This document shows, in pieces, positions 11,101-19,567 of a stretch of 64,000 bases of DNA. The notes under the pieces were generated by a model. It had not been told where the DNA came from, searched no databases, and saw nothing but the letters and a program-made list of their open reading frames with translations. The DNA is from Parvibaculum sp. (GTDB lineage Bacteria; Pseudomonadota; Alphaproteobacteria; Parvibaculales; Parvibaculaceae). The stretch is taken from the NCBI GenBank assembly GCA_030645235.1, contig JAUSMV010000030.1, positions 1,422,988 through 1,486,987 of the forward strand. The letters are read 5' to 3'. How positions within the stretch are numbered: position 1 is the first letter of the stretch; the number at the start of each line of letters is the position of its first letter. Both the position numbers and the translations under genes were made by a program.

Positions 11101-11618
11101 GCACGGTCCAGCACATCAAGGCGCACTTCGGCCAGAAGTTCGGCGGCGCCTCGTTCATCCAGCACATTGAAATGCGGCGGGACATCCGCTTCGAGCGGAA
11201 AGCGCCCGAGCAGGCTTTGACAAAAAGCGTGGATCGTCTGGATTTTCAAACCGCCCGGCGTCTCAATCGCACGCGCAAACAGGCGCCGCGCCAGTTTGAG
11301 TTTATTGGCGTCGGGCAACGGACCTTCAATCGCCGCGATGTCCATTTGCAGTTTTTCATCACTTTCCATCGCCCAGGCACCAAGACGCGCAAACAGGCGC
11401 GATGACATTTCAGCTGCCGCTGCTTTGGTATAGGTGAGACAGAGGATACGTTCGGGTGCCGTGCCATTGAGCAGAAGCCGCGTCACGCGCGTTGTCAGCG
11501 CATGGGTTTTGCCAGCACCGGCATTGGCCGACACCCAGACGGAATGTTCGGGCTCCGACGCGCGCAATTGCTGCGCGTCGCCGGCCTCGGGTTTTTTCGT
11601 TTCAGACACGCCGCTCAT
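8151..11618 (-). CDS. addA: Double-strand break repair helicase/nuclease AddA
   Basis: AddA is the UvrD-like helicase and nuclease subunit of AddAB, which resects double-strand ends for RecA; it is the RecBCD counterpart in Alphaproteobacteria. It has 1155 residues. Walker A SANAGAGKTHAL is at about 30-41, Walker B is in ILVDEAQDTSPDQ, and the helicase motif MTVHGAKGLEADIVF is present. The C-terminal RecB-type nuclease motif is VLIVDYKTNRPA. Its start overlaps the addB stop by 4 bases, so the pair is coupled. Confidence 0.97.
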   Translation of the reverse strand: MSGVSETKKPEAGDAQQLRASEPEHSVWVSANAGAGKTHALTTRVTRLLLNGTAPERILCLTYTKAAAAEMSSRLFARLGAWAMESDEKLQMDIAAIEGPLPDANKLKLARRLFARAIETPGGLKIQTIHAFCQSLLGRFPLEADVPPHFNVLDERGAAELLAEVRLDVLDRARADEDGPLGSALAFVVGRVDETRFDELMGEIAQKRTDFAHLLEAHGSVNAIVAMLRETLDVLPEETSETAIANFFRAEALPTAILKKAVKVMGGSTAKTDVKYADIFASVLETKTRGDTLHETYVSVFLKADGDPRKDLMTKKLREANSGIEEALRVEQERVLGHMAYLKAVHVAEASEAILRIGYEVLTRFEEAKRVRALLDYNDMIARTRALLMQQNMTPWVLYKLDGGIDHILVDEAQDTSPDQWDIVSSLTEEFFAGLGAHEKTRTLFAVGDEKQSIYSFQGADPKRFDEMQRAFGQRARAAELEWDPVRLVRSFRSAPQMLQAVDAVFARAEASDGLTASGVVDEHIAVRREDAGRVELWDLEVADDEADEEPWDAPLNYVSASDPKAKLALRIADTIEGWIKAGEVLPSKGRAIEPGDILILVRRRNAFVSEMVRLLKKKGIAVAGADRMVVTDEIAVMDLMALGAFTLLPQDDLTLAVLLKSPLVGLDEDALFVLAHDRGEGKSLWQSLQENRGTREDFSTAHTLLSDFLDRADFEPPYEFFAHVLGEAGGRRKLLARLGSDANDPVDEFLNLALTYERDHAASMQGFLHWVSEGSAEIKRDMDKGRNEVRIMTVHGAKGLEADIVFMPDTCAAPGGNHDPSFLKLETAPPLLVWPVSTDEQDPQTRAARDAHRSAQAQEYRRLLYVAMTRARDRLYICGYRGAREPAEDCWYNLIGAALKPLAVEMPQADGRAIWRLDGKQLRDVQAGDVVAVPTFEKLGDWAWAKVSPEPALSRPLAPSRLPPDGMEEPAALSPLAGDQKKRFQRGTLIHRLLQTLPDLADDAREAAAHDLLASPALGLDEAACDEIIGATLAVLREPKFAEIFGDGSRAEAALVGQISFAGKPVLVSGQIDRLCVGDTRVLIVDYKTNRPAPPDIADVNPAYFAQMAAYRAVLHSIYPDRDVVCALLWTDGPKLMELPAARLDAALATRSSS

Positions 11619-14600
11619 TCGGCCCCGCCGTCACTGGTTGACCATTCTTTGACGCGGGCTAAATGATTATAGTCGGCAAAACGTCCGATGAATTGCGGAC
11701 GCGGATTGGAGAGATAGGCTTGTTCTTCCTTCTCATAATCAATGAGAAGTTTTGTGAGGCTCACCCACACATCTTGCGTGAGGTCTTCCGGCAGAATACG
11801 CCGCACCTCACCCACTTTCGCGCCGCCCGTGAGACGCAGGAACATCATGGCTGAGGTCTCACGCTGCAAACCAGGAAAGCCGCCGCGTGACGCCATCGCC
11901 GCTTCCAGTGGCAATTGCGGCGCAAGACCGACAGCGACTTCGCGTTTGCCGGGCATGGTACCGGTTTTATAATCGATGATCGAAAGCGTGCCGTCTGCCA
12001 TCATATCAATACGGTCAGCACGTCCACGCAACGTGACTGCGCGCTTCAATCCTTTGACCACAATCTCGCCGCTCACTTCGGGATGCGCTTCTGTCATGCC
12101 CTGGCGATGCGTCTGCTCAAACTCAACGACCCATTGCGCAATCCGCACAAAGCGCGGCCACCAGAATGTAGCGACGTCGGGCCGCTCAATCGTTTCCGCA
12201 AACGCGACTTTGCCAAGCCGGATCAGCTCGTCATAAGCGTTGGGCGGCATGGCCTTTGGATATTCGCGGACAAATAGTTCAAGTGCTTTATGAATGATCG
12301 TGCCACGTTCGGCTGCCGCAATGCTCGCATCAATATCGTCAAGCGGCTTTAAACCCAGCACGAGCTTGGCGTATATCGCATAAGGATCGCGGATCAGCGT
12401 TTCAATTTCCGTAACACTGAAACGATCGGGGCGCGCGACGAGCGGCGGGCGCGGGCTTGGTCGCGCCATCGGTTGCACTTCACCGGCATCATCCAATTCG
12501 CGCGTCCATGCGGCCCATTGCGGGGCACGAAGCGCGTCTTCAAAGCCGATGCCTTTAACAAGCCCCTGCAGGCGCAACACCCAGCGCGAGGCGACCGTCG
12601 GTGCGCCATCGACTTTCAGCGCGCGCGTCAGATGCACTTCTCTTGCGCTCGCGCCTTCGACAAAATCATGTGCCGACAGACCGATGCGGCGCTCCGGCGG
12701 CTCAAGCCCCAGTTGCTGACGCATCGGGCGGTTGAGCCATGGATCAATTTTGACTTCGGCAGGCCAGGTATTTTCATTGAGCCCGCCAAGGATCACGCGG
12801 TCAGCATGTTGTAACCGCGCTTCAAGCGGACCCCAGATAAAGAGACGCGGATGCAAACCGTATTTCGGGCGCAGCACCGGCACGCGCGCAAGGTCTGCAA
12901 AGATTTGAGCGTAGGAACCTGTATCAATCACACCAAGTGTCTCGGAAGCGGCAAGCACTTCATTGATGAATTGCGACGCGGCCGTGCCTTCGTCTTTCGC
13001 CCAAAGCGCCTGCGTGTCGCCGTCTGATGAAATCGCTTCCGCGCAAGCGATATGCGCGCGCAGCAGATCAGCAAAGGGCGCTTCACGTTGCGCGATGAGT
13101 TTGGAAAATGCGGCGCAGGCCGCTTCGAGTCCGTCGAGCATTGCATAGAGCGGGCTTTTCGCCTCAAGCGCCTTGCGCAAACCGTCAATGCCTGCGGCGG
13201 GGCGCGGTCCGCGCAGCACTTCAGTTTCGAGAGAGCGGATATTTGTTCGTAGCCGGATTTTATCCCCGCCCAATGCGGCCAGCGGGTGCTTAAGGCAACT
13301 CAAAATTTCGATGGGGGCAAAGTCGCTCATCACCATATGGGCGACATCGGCAAGGAAGGTCATAGGCGGGGATTGGACAAGCGGTTTGCCGCCGGAATCG
13401 TTCACATTGATGCCCCAGCGGCGCAGTTCTGCGGCGACGCGGCGGGCTAATCCCCGGTCGGGGGTAATCAAGGCGGCCGTTTTTTCGGGTGTCTCCAAAG
13501 CCTCGCGCATCAACAGAGAAATGAGCTCGATCTCTGCTCGGAAATGCTCGATCTCGTGCAAGAAAAGCTCGGAAAGGCTCGAGCTGGTTTGAGCGTCTTG
13601 CCTGAGGAGGGGGAGTTGGGTGAGCCAGAGATCGGAGGTCTCGGCGGGGCGCATCAGCTCGGAGAGGAGCCTTGTGCGGGCTTCCTGTTGAGGTGAAATT
13701 TCGCAATCAGGCCAAAGGGTTACGTCCTTGCGGGTGACGCCGAATTTCTTCAGAAGTTCCTTCATGCCGTATTGCGGATGGGAGTGCGGCGCGACCCCGA
13801 AGCTCTCTTCATCAAGGATCATGTCGAGACCGGGAAGCACGACGGCGCCATTTTCCAAGCACGAAATGGCTTCCAAAAGAGAGGCGGTCGCAGGGATGGA
13901 ACCCGTGGAACCTGCTGCAATGATTGGGTTTTTTGACTTGCGCTCCTTGAGGATCGCGGTTTCGGCGTCGAGCAAAAGATTGCGGCGGCGCGCCGGATCG
14001 ACGAGGTTCAGGGCTTCCAATTCACCCGGCCATTGGAGCGTGATGACCTGTAAAAAGAGGATCGTGAGTTGCCAATTGGCGGCGAACTCGTCCGGCACGA
14101 TGTCCGAAATCCCTTTAATATCAACGCGTTCTGTCTCGACCATATCGAGGAAGCGGGCGAGGTCAGCGGCGAGCGACAGAGCGCGTGCCATATCGCCTTC
14201 GGCCGGACTCTGCGGCAATTTCAGGATCATCCGCGCCAGCCGGAACTGCCGCTCCAGAGGGTTGATCGCTTGCGGACAGTGATCAATTCTTGCAAGAGAT
14301 CGAGTGTTTCCATGCAGAGATTGAGTGTTTCCATGCAGAGCTCGTTGGTTGAGCAATAGCTCCTCTTCATCGCCATCGCCGAGCGGTCGGATATGGGGAA
14401 GAAGCATCGCGCGGCCCTGTCCCCCCCTTAAAAAGGCATCACTTAATCCCCGCACCGCGCGACGCGTCGGCAAGAGAATCGTCATATCGGCGAGCGAAAA
14501 ATTAGTCCCCAGTTTTCCGCCCAATGTCGGATCGGCCATCAGCGTGCGCGCCAGCGCATCCAGAAAAGGTGTGCCGGCCGGAATGGTAAAAAGACGGGGA

Positions 14601-14620
14601 GAACGCGAATCCTGATCCAT
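11615..14620 (-). CDS. addB: Double-strand break repair protein AddB
   Basis: AddB is the second subunit of AddAB, with an inactive helicase-like body and a C-terminal nuclease domain. It has 1001 residues and starts MDQDSRSPRLFTIPAG, typical of the alphaproteobacterial form. The nuclease motif LSIIDYKTGTMPGK and the preceding GRADRIDMM are near the C-terminus. A 7-residue tandem duplication (LHGNTQS/LHGNTRS) lies near residue 100; it is in frame and probably harmless. It sits between murU and addA, all on the minus strand. Confidence 0.96.
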   Translation of the reverse strand: MDQDSRSPRLFTIPAGTPFLDALARTLMADPTLGGKLGTNFSLADMTILLPTRRAVRGLSDAFLRGGQGRAMLLPHIRPLGDGDEEELLLNQRALHGNTQSLHGNTRSLARIDHCPQAINPLERQFRLARMILKLPQSPAEGDMARALSLAADLARFLDMVETERVDIKGISDIVPDEFAANWQLTILFLQVITLQWPGELEALNLVDPARRRNLLLDAETAILKERKSKNPIIAAGSTGSIPATASLLEAISCLENGAVVLPGLDMILDEESFGVAPHSHPQYGMKELLKKFGVTRKDVTLWPDCEISPQQEARTRLLSELMRPAETSDLWLTQLPLLRQDAQTSSSLSELFLHEIEHFRAEIELISLLMREALETPEKTAALITPDRGLARRVAAELRRWGINVNDSGGKPLVQSPPMTFLADVAHMVMSDFAPIEILSCLKHPLAALGGDKIRLRTNIRSLETEVLRGPRPAAGIDGLRKALEAKSPLYAMLDGLEAACAAFSKLIAQREAPFADLLRAHIACAEAISSDGDTQALWAKDEGTAASQFINEVLAASETLGVIDTGSYAQIFADLARVPVLRPKYGLHPRLFIWGPLEARLQHADRVILGGLNENTWPAEVKIDPWLNRPMRQQLGLEPPERRIGLSAHDFVEGASAREVHLTRALKVDGAPTVASRWVLRLQGLVKGIGFEDALRAPQWAAWTRELDDAGEVQPMARPSPRPPLVARPDRFSVTEIETLIRDPYAIYAKLVLGLKPLDDIDASIAAAERGTIIHKALELFVREYPKAMPPNAYDELIRLGKVAFAETIERPDVATFWWPRFVRIAQWVVEFEQTHRQGMTEAHPEVSGEIVVKGLKRAVTLRGRADRIDMMADGTLSIIDYKTGTMPGKREVAVGLAPQLPLEAAMASRGGFPGLQRETSAMMFLRLTGGAKVGEVRRILPEDLTQDVWVSLTKLLIDYEKEEQAYLSNPRPQFIGRFADYNHLARVKEWSTSDGGAE
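14298..14339. repeat. 21-base tandem duplication inside addB
   Basis: Two adjacent copies of a 21-base unit (14298-14318 and 14319-14339) differ at one base. The unit reads GATCGAGTGTTTCCATGCAG plus A in the first copy. It is a multiple of three, so addB stays open. Confidence 0.85.
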
Positions 14621-14644
14621 GGTGCAAGTCTAGCGCGGGCAGGA

Positions 14645-15382
14645 TCAAAGAGCGCGGACGAAAGTTTCGGCTTTGATGAGATCTTCAGGCGTGCCGACAT
14701 GCATCCATGTGCCCCGCATGCGATGGCCAAAGAGACGGCCCGACGCGATCAACTGATCCCAGAGAAGATTTGTCGAAAAAGCGCCATCGGGCCCGCCTGC
14801 AAAGAGCGCAGGCTTGATGATCTGGACACCGGCAAACATGCAAGGGGCCATCGCCGCCTCACCACGCCGCGCGAGACGGCCTTCAGCGTCCATATGAAAA
14901 TCGCCGCGCCCGACATAACCAATGGTGGTGGCCGCATCCGCGATCATCAGGAGCGCATCCATGCGGGCGGGATCAAAGGCGTCGATCAGGTTACGGATGT
15001 TTTGACCGGCACTGTTGCCGTCACCTTCAACCCAGACACTGTCAGAATTGAACGTGATGACCGGATCATCACCGAGAAGCGGAAGGGCTTTCTTTGCGCC
15101 GCCGCCCGTGTCCAGAAGTTCCGCGCGCTCGTCGGACAGAATAACGCGCGGATGAATGCGTTTCAGCACATGAGCTTCGAGCATGTCGGCAAAATGATGC
15201 GAATTGACGATCACCTCTTCGATGCCCGCCTCACTCAGCCGATCCAGCACATGATCAATCAGCGGACGACCCATAAAAGGCACAAGCGGCTTTGGCATTG
15301 TGTCAGTCAAAGGCTGCATGCGCGTGCCTTTGCCCGCCGCCATCACCATTGCGCGTTTTATTTTTCCCGTCACTTCAAGCAT
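14645..15382 (-). CDS. murU: MurNAc-1-phosphate uridylyltransferase (MurU-like nucleotidyltransferase)
   Basis: The product is a 245-residue sugar-nucleotide transferase. The nucleotide-binding signature AMVMAAGKGTRMQPLT and PKPLVPFMGRPL are at the N-terminus, with the metal-site FNSDSVW in the middle. MurU couples UTP to MurNAc-1-phosphate, letting the cell rebuild UDP-MurNAc from recycled wall sugars. The specific role is inferred from the neighbour, an AmgK-like kinase 8 bases upstream in the same operon; the fold alone would also fit other sugar nucleotidyltransferases. Confidence 0.88.
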   Translation of the reverse strand: MLEVTGKIKRAMVMAAGKGTRMQPLTDTMPKPLVPFMGRPLIDHVLDRLSEAGIEEVIVNSHHFADMLEAHVLKRIHPRVILSDERAELLDTGGGAKKALPLLGDDPVITFNSDSVWVEGDGNSAGQNIRNLIDAFDPARMDALLMIADAATTIGYVGRGDFHMDAEGRLARRGEAAMAPCMFAGVQIIKPALFAGGPDGAFSTNLLWDQLIASGRLFGHRMRGTWMHVGTPEDLIKAETFVRAL

Positions 15383-15390
15383 TTGTTACT

Positions 15391-16473
15391 TCAGGTCTTT
15401 GGCAGCATATTTGCGTCGAGCCATTTTCTGAGTGGCGCGAGCGCGGGATGCGCGAGATTGCGGCGGAGATAACCCATGGTGCGCGGCATATGCGCCATGT
15501 AATGCGCTTTGCCGTCGCGATGCAAAAGGCGCGGCCAGAGGCCGATGAGACGGAGCGCGCGCTCGGCACCCAAGGCGGCATAGGCGGCGCGAAATTCTTC
15601 TTCATTGAAGTTGGTGAGGTCTGATTTGGCACGCGCGACATAGAGCGCCAGCATCGCCTGTTCGCGTTCGACCGACACGTCTTTGCGGGCGTCCTGCAAA
15701 AAAGACACAACATCATAGGCACGCGACCCGATCAACGCGTCCTGAAAGTCGATGATGCCGACGCGCTTCACGCCTTCATTGCGTTTCAGCCAGATGATAT
15801 TGGGCGAATGAAAATCACGCAGGAAAAGCGTGCGCGGGCCGGCATCAATGAGCGGACGCAAATTGGTCCAGTGGCCGTGATATTCCGCGCGTTCATCGCC
15901 CGACGCTTCATGACCCAGCACATGCGGGAAATACCAATCGAGCGGTACGTCAAGTTCGGCGCGGAAAATACCATCGTCAAAATGCGGCACTTCATGTTCC
16001 GTGCCGTCACCCACCGGAAGCGAGACGGGTGCTGCATGCGACTGGAGCGAGAGCAAAGTTTCGATGGCGGTGGCATACATTTCATCAAGCGCAACGCCGG
16101 AGGGGCCGACACCTGCATCAATGGCGGGACCGTAAAGATCGTCGCCCAGATCTTCGGACAGCAAGAGGCCCGCATCGAGATCGCGGGCAAAAATTTCAGG
16201 CGCGGCAAGACCGCGTCCGTGGAGATAATCGCAGACGGCAACGAAGGGGCGGATGTCGGTCGCGAGATGGGCGATCTGACTATAGGATTGCTCACCCGAC
16301 GGCACGGCGACTTCGCGTGCACGCGGCCAGTCCATCAGAACGGCATCGCCCTTTGGCCCTGTGAGGCGCTCATAGCGCCGCGTCGAGGCATCACCCGCGA
16401 GGTCGCGCCTTGTGGCATCACCCCAACCGGCTTTGTCAAGAAAGGCGCGGATCGTTTCGTCGCGTGACGTCAT
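15391..16473 (-). CDS. amgK: N-acetylmuramate/N-acetylglucosamine kinase (AmgK-like)
   Basis: This 360-residue protein has the aminoglycoside-phosphotransferase fold. The catalytic loop is LRDFHSPNIIWL, and the metal-binding motif GIIDFQDA follows. AmgK phosphorylates the anomeric position of MurNAc, giving the substrate of MurU, so the two genes form a wall-sugar salvage route that bypasses UDP-GlcNAc/MurA synthesis. The start ATG 16473 (MTSRDETIRAFLDKAGW) matches the family. tsaE is upstream on the same strand, with a 58-base gap. Confidence 0.88.
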   Translation of the reverse strand: MTSRDETIRAFLDKAGWGDATRRDLAGDASTRRYERLTGPKGDAVLMDWPRAREVAVPSGEQSYSQIAHLATDIRPFVAVCDYLHGRGLAAPEIFARDLDAGLLLSEDLGDDLYGPAIDAGVGPSGVALDEMYATAIETLLSLQSHAAPVSLPVGDGTEHEVPHFDDGIFRAELDVPLDWYFPHVLGHEASGDERAEYHGHWTNLRPLIDAGPRTLFLRDFHSPNIIWLKRNEGVKRVGIIDFQDALIGSRAYDVVSFLQDARKDVSVEREQAMLALYVARAKSDLTNFNEEEFRAAYAALGAERALRLIGLWPRLLHRDGKAHYMAHMPRTMGYLRRNLAHPALAPLRKWLDANMLPKT

Positions 16474-16531
16474 TTTTGGGGATGTGTCCGTGGAAGGCAG
16501 AAAGATCAGAAACTATAGCAAGACGAAGTCA

Positions 16532-17035
16532 TCAGAGGTTTAACGCTTCAAGACGATTTGCAAAAGCCCCGTGCGCTGTGAGGCGGCATGCGCGGGCGCC
16601 CTGATCGCCCTTAAGCGTGAGCGTAATGTCGAGGCGGGTCGCGGGCAAACTGCCCAATTTTTCAGACCATTCCATCAGGATCGCGCCTTCGTCGAGCGCT
16701 TCGCCGAGCCCCAATTCGCGGACTTCGGACGGGTCATCGAGCCTATAGAGATCGACATGGGTGATGAGGAGGGCTTCTGCTCCGTCAGCCTCTGGTGCCT
16801 CATAGGTCTGGACAAGCGTGAAGGTGGGGCTTGGCACGTCTTCGTCATCGTCACCCAGGCGCGCGCGGATGATGGCGCGGGCGAGTGCGGTTTTACCTGC
16901 GCCGAGATCACCGTTCAGGGCCACGAAATCACCGACCCTCAAGAGCGACGCAAGGGCGCGGCCAAGCGCCTCTGTCGCGGCCTCGTCGGGGAGCGTCAGA
17001 TCGCGTGAAAAGGATTTTGGCGGTTCAGATTTCAT
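16532..17035 (-). CDS. tsaE: tRNA threonylcarbamoyladenosine synthesis ATPase TsaE
   Basis: TsaE is the small ATPase that supports TsaB/TsaD in making t6A at position 37 of ANN-reading tRNAs. It has 167 residues. The Walker A motif is GDLGAGKTALAR at 42-53, followed by the SPTFTLVQTY and HVDLYRLDD motifs typical of the family. It is the first gene of the minus-strand set tsaE-amgK-murU-addB-addA, and is divergent from the PAS gene at 17207. Confidence 0.95.
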   Translation of the reverse strand: MKSEPPKSFSRDLTLPDEAATEALGRALASLLRVGDFVALNGDLGAGKTALARAIIRARLGDDDEDVPSPTFTLVQTYEAPEADGAEALLITHVDLYRLDDPSEVRELGLGEALDEGAILMEWSEKLGSLPATRLDITLTLKGDQGARACRLTAHGAFANRLEALNL

Positions 17036-17206
17036 CTCAGTGGCATGGAGGCAAAAGCCGCGGGTTTTGTCAATTTATCGAAGGGTTTTAGAAGCGGTTC
17101 CCAGTTTGGGAAGCAAAAAAATATCAGTTTTAAGTATCGTTTAACGGACCCAGCCCATGATGACGCCAACAAGCTTCGCGGGTGGGCGGGGTTTCGGGGG
17201 GAACTG

Positions 17207-17800
17207 ATGGGCGGACCGGCACCTAGCACGGACAAGCGGGCACCTGACACGGCGCAGGACGATATGTCCCGCCTGGACAAGGCCTATGCGAGCGTCGATC
17301 CGCAGGAGCTGGCCTGCCCGACTCTCAAAGCCGTTCATGCCTATTGGAATGAAAAACGCGGGCTCCGCTCAATGCCCGCGCGCGCCGACATCAATCCCGT
17401 CGAACTGCGCGAGCATCTGGGCTGGATTATGATGGTCGAGGCGCTCGACGATCTGGCAGATTTCCGCTACCGGCTCATCGGCACCAAGGTCACGCGCTAT
17501 TTCTTCAATAACAGCACGGGTCAGACCGTCACCGATGTCTTTGCGCCTTTTGGCGCGGGTGCCGTTAAAGGCGTGCAGGCTGTTTATCGCAAGGCCGCGC
17601 GCGATCATGTGGTGGTGCGCACCCATGGCGAGGCGAACTGGATCACGAACCAGAAGACTGATGACCCGCGCGGCTTTCCGCATTTTGACAGTCTCATTCT
17701 GCCGCTGTCGGATGATGACAAGACCTGCAACATGCTGATGGTCATTTTCACGTTCGACTATGCCGATGTGCTTTCGCATTGCGAAGGGGCGCTGGGGTAA
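17207..17800 (+). CDS. PAS_5-domain protein of unknown role
   Basis: The 197-residue product contains a single PAS_5 (PF07310-like) sensory domain: the conserved start region PTLKAVHAYWNEKRGLRSMP-ARADINP is followed by FRYRLIGTKVTRYF and the C-terminal IILPLSDD-type strand (LILPLSDDDK). No output domain is seen, which is usual for this family in Alphaproteobacteria. ATG 17207 is chosen because GGGGGGA lies just before it; an in-frame start at 17045 would abut the divergent tsaE start. A second member lies at 47789-48289. Function unknown; a small-ligand sensor is an inference. Confidence 0.8.
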   Translation: MGGPAPSTDKRAPDTAQDDMSRLDKAYASVDPQELACPTLKAVHAYWNEKRGLRSMPARADINPVELREHLGWIMMVEALDDLADFRYRLIGTKVTRYFFNNSTGQTVTDVFAPFGAGAVKGVQAVYRKAARDHVVVRTHGEANWITNQKTDDPRGFPHFDSLILPLSDDDKTCNMLMVIFTFDYADVLSHCEGALG

Positions 17801-17831
17801 ATACGGAGGACGCGCGCTTCCTCTACCTTCC

Positions 17832-18003
17832 ACACTCTCCTCCTTTCTGTTCGCGCTTACGCGCAAGGTGAGAGAGGATCAAACGGCATCTTCGCCGTTT
17901 GGGGAGAGGGAACGAAGTTCAATGCAAGGCCGCACTCTGACGACAGACCGTGACCCCGCCCCAAAAAATCTCCGATTTTTTGACCCTCCCTCAAGGGGAG
18001 GGT
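17832..18003. repeat. Palindrome-rich intergenic repeat region
   Basis: The gap 17801-18245 has no credible gene. It holds several hairpins: GCGC/GCGC around 17851, AAACGGC/GCCGTTT (17881-17900), AAAAAATC/GATTTTTT, and ACCCTCCC/GGGAGGGT (17983-18003). Similar C-rich and G-rich hairpins occur at 19931-19970 and 26672-26736, so this looks like a dispersed extragenic palindromic family. The last hairpin could also act as a weak terminator. Confidence 0.6.
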
Positions 18004-18046
18004 AGGAACTTTTAGAATTCCGCCCTGCCAATCTGAAAATAAAAGT

Positions 18047-18060
18047 TGACGCAGGCGTCA
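18047..18060. promoter_or_regulatory. Palindrome, possible operator of the ferredoxin reductase gene
   Basis: TGACGC-AG-GCGTCA is a perfect 6-base inverted repeat in the gap upstream of the reductase gene (start 18246). It is a plausible dimer-binding site. No regulator gene is adjacent, so its partner is unknown. Confidence 0.4.
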
Positions 18061-18245
18061 TTTTTGTGGCGTTGTGTCAATCAGATGATGCCGGGCCTGT
18101 ATTGCGCGCCTCATAAGGTGGGGTGACGCGCTTTTGTCCGGTCGATAAAAGAGGCGGCGCGGCAGGGCTTCAGACCTGCTAAAGCAACGTCCAAAGGTGT
18201 CGCTCCCCGACGGGGTGAGCGGGCCGAACGGGAGAGAGCGAAGCC

Positions 18246-19484
18246 ATGAGTACGGGCGAAGAAGCAGGTATTGTGATTATCGGAGCGGGTCAGGCTGCCT
18301 CGCAGGCGGTCGTGTCGCTGCGCGCGGAAGGTTATGAGGGCCGTATCACGCTGATCGGCGATGAAGCCGAGCCGCCCTATCAGCGCCCGCCGCTATCGAA
18401 GAAGTTTCTCGCCGGTGAAATCGGCTTTGACCGCGTGGAACTGAAGCCCGCTGAATTTTACGCCGGTGCCAATTGCGCACTGATGCTGTCAACACGCGTT
18501 TCGGCAATTGACGCCGCTGCCAAGACGGTCGCCACAAGCGACGGGAAGCTTATTCCTTATACGAAGCTCCTGATCGCCACGGGGAGCCGCGTGCGCGAAA
18601 TTAACGTGCCCGGATTTGATCTCGAAGGCGTGCATTATCTGCGCTCAGTCGGCGACGTGCACGATATTCAAAGTCATTTTAAAGCGGGCGCAAAACTGGT
18701 CGTTGTCGGTGGCGGCTATATCGGGCTTGAAGTCGCCGCTGTCGCCAAGAAGAACGGCATTGCTGTCACTGTGCTCGAAACCGCTGACCGTGTGCTGGCC
18801 CGCGTTGTAGATCCCATCGTCTCAAAGTTTTATGAGCGCATCCACCGCGCGGCGGGCGTTGTGATTGAGACAGGCGTTACGGTTGTCGGTTTTGAAGGCA
18901 AAGACGGCAAGGTGACGGGCGTTGACTCAGGTGACGGAAAAATCTTTCCCTGCGATTTCGTTGTTGTCGGTATCGGCATCATTCCCAATACCGAACTTGC
19001 TGTGAATGCCGGTATCACGGTTGATAACGGTATTGTCGTTGATGAGATGACGCGCACATCGGACGAAAATATTTTTGCTGCCGGTGATTGCACCAATCAT
19101 CCCAATGGCATATTTGACCGGCGCCTGCGCCTTGAAAGCGTGCAAAACGCGATTGAACAGGGCAAGACGGCTGCGGCGGCCATGATGGGTAAGGACAAAC
19201 CCTATAATCAGGTGCCGTGGTTCTGGTCCGATCAATATGACCTGAAACTTCAGATCGCCGGTCTGTCACAAGGCTATACGCAAGCGGTCACACGCGGTCA
19301 TCCGGAGACGGATAATAATTTTGCGGTCTTCTATCTCAAAGACGGTGTGTTGATCGCAGTTGATGCCGTGAACCGCCCGCCGGAATTTATGATGTCGAAA
19401 CTGCTGATCGCACAACATGCGAAGCTTGATCCGGCACGATTGGCTGATGAATCTATCAATATGAAAGAAGTCGCGAAGGCGTAA
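18246..19484 (+). CDS. Ferredoxin NAD(P)H reductase (putidaredoxin-reductase type)
   Basis: This 412-residue FAD enzyme passes electrons from NAD(P)H to a [2Fe-2S] ferredoxin. The FAD motif IGAGQAASQA is at the N-terminus, the NAD-binding motif VVGGGYIGLEVAA is central, and AAGDCTNHP and the C-terminal VPWFWSDQYDLKLQIAG are typical of the CamA/ThcD/rubredoxin-reductase branch. The partner ferredoxin gene follows at 19568. No cytochrome P450 or ring-hydroxylating oxygenase lies nearby, so the final acceptor is unknown. The last 24 bases are duplicated just downstream. Confidence 0.92.
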   Translation: MSTGEEAGIVIIGAGQAASQAVVSLRAEGYEGRITLIGDEAEPPYQRPPLSKKFLAGEIGFDRVELKPAEFYAGANCALMLSTRVSAIDAAAKTVATSDGKLIPYTKLLIATGSRVREINVPGFDLEGVHYLRSVGDVHDIQSHFKAGAKLVVVGGGYIGLEVAAVAKKNGIAVTVLETADRVLARVVDPIVSKFYERIHRAAGVVIETGVTVVGFEGKDGKVTGVDSGDGKIFPCDFVVVGIGIIPNTELAVNAGITVDNGIVVDEMTRTSDENIFAAGDCTNHPNGIFDRRLRLESVQNAIEQGKTAAAAMMGKDKPYNQVPWFWSDQYDLKLQIAGLSQGYTQAVTRGHPETDNNFAVFYLKDGVLIAVDAVNRPPEFMMSKLLIAQHAKLDPARLADESINMKEVAKA

Positions 19485-19519
19485 ACGCTTCGCGGATGAA
19501 AGAAGTGGCGAAGGCGTAA
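19461..19519. repeat. Direct repeat of the reductase gene's 3' end
   Basis: The last 24 bases of the reductase gene (19461-19484, encoding MKEVAKA-stop) recur at 19496-19519 with one mismatch, separated by 11 bases. It marks a small local duplication in the gap before the ferredoxin gene. Confidence 0.85.
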
Positions 19520-19567
19520 TTCTTACCCCCACGCTGAATATGCAATGGTAGCTAGAGGAAATCCGAG

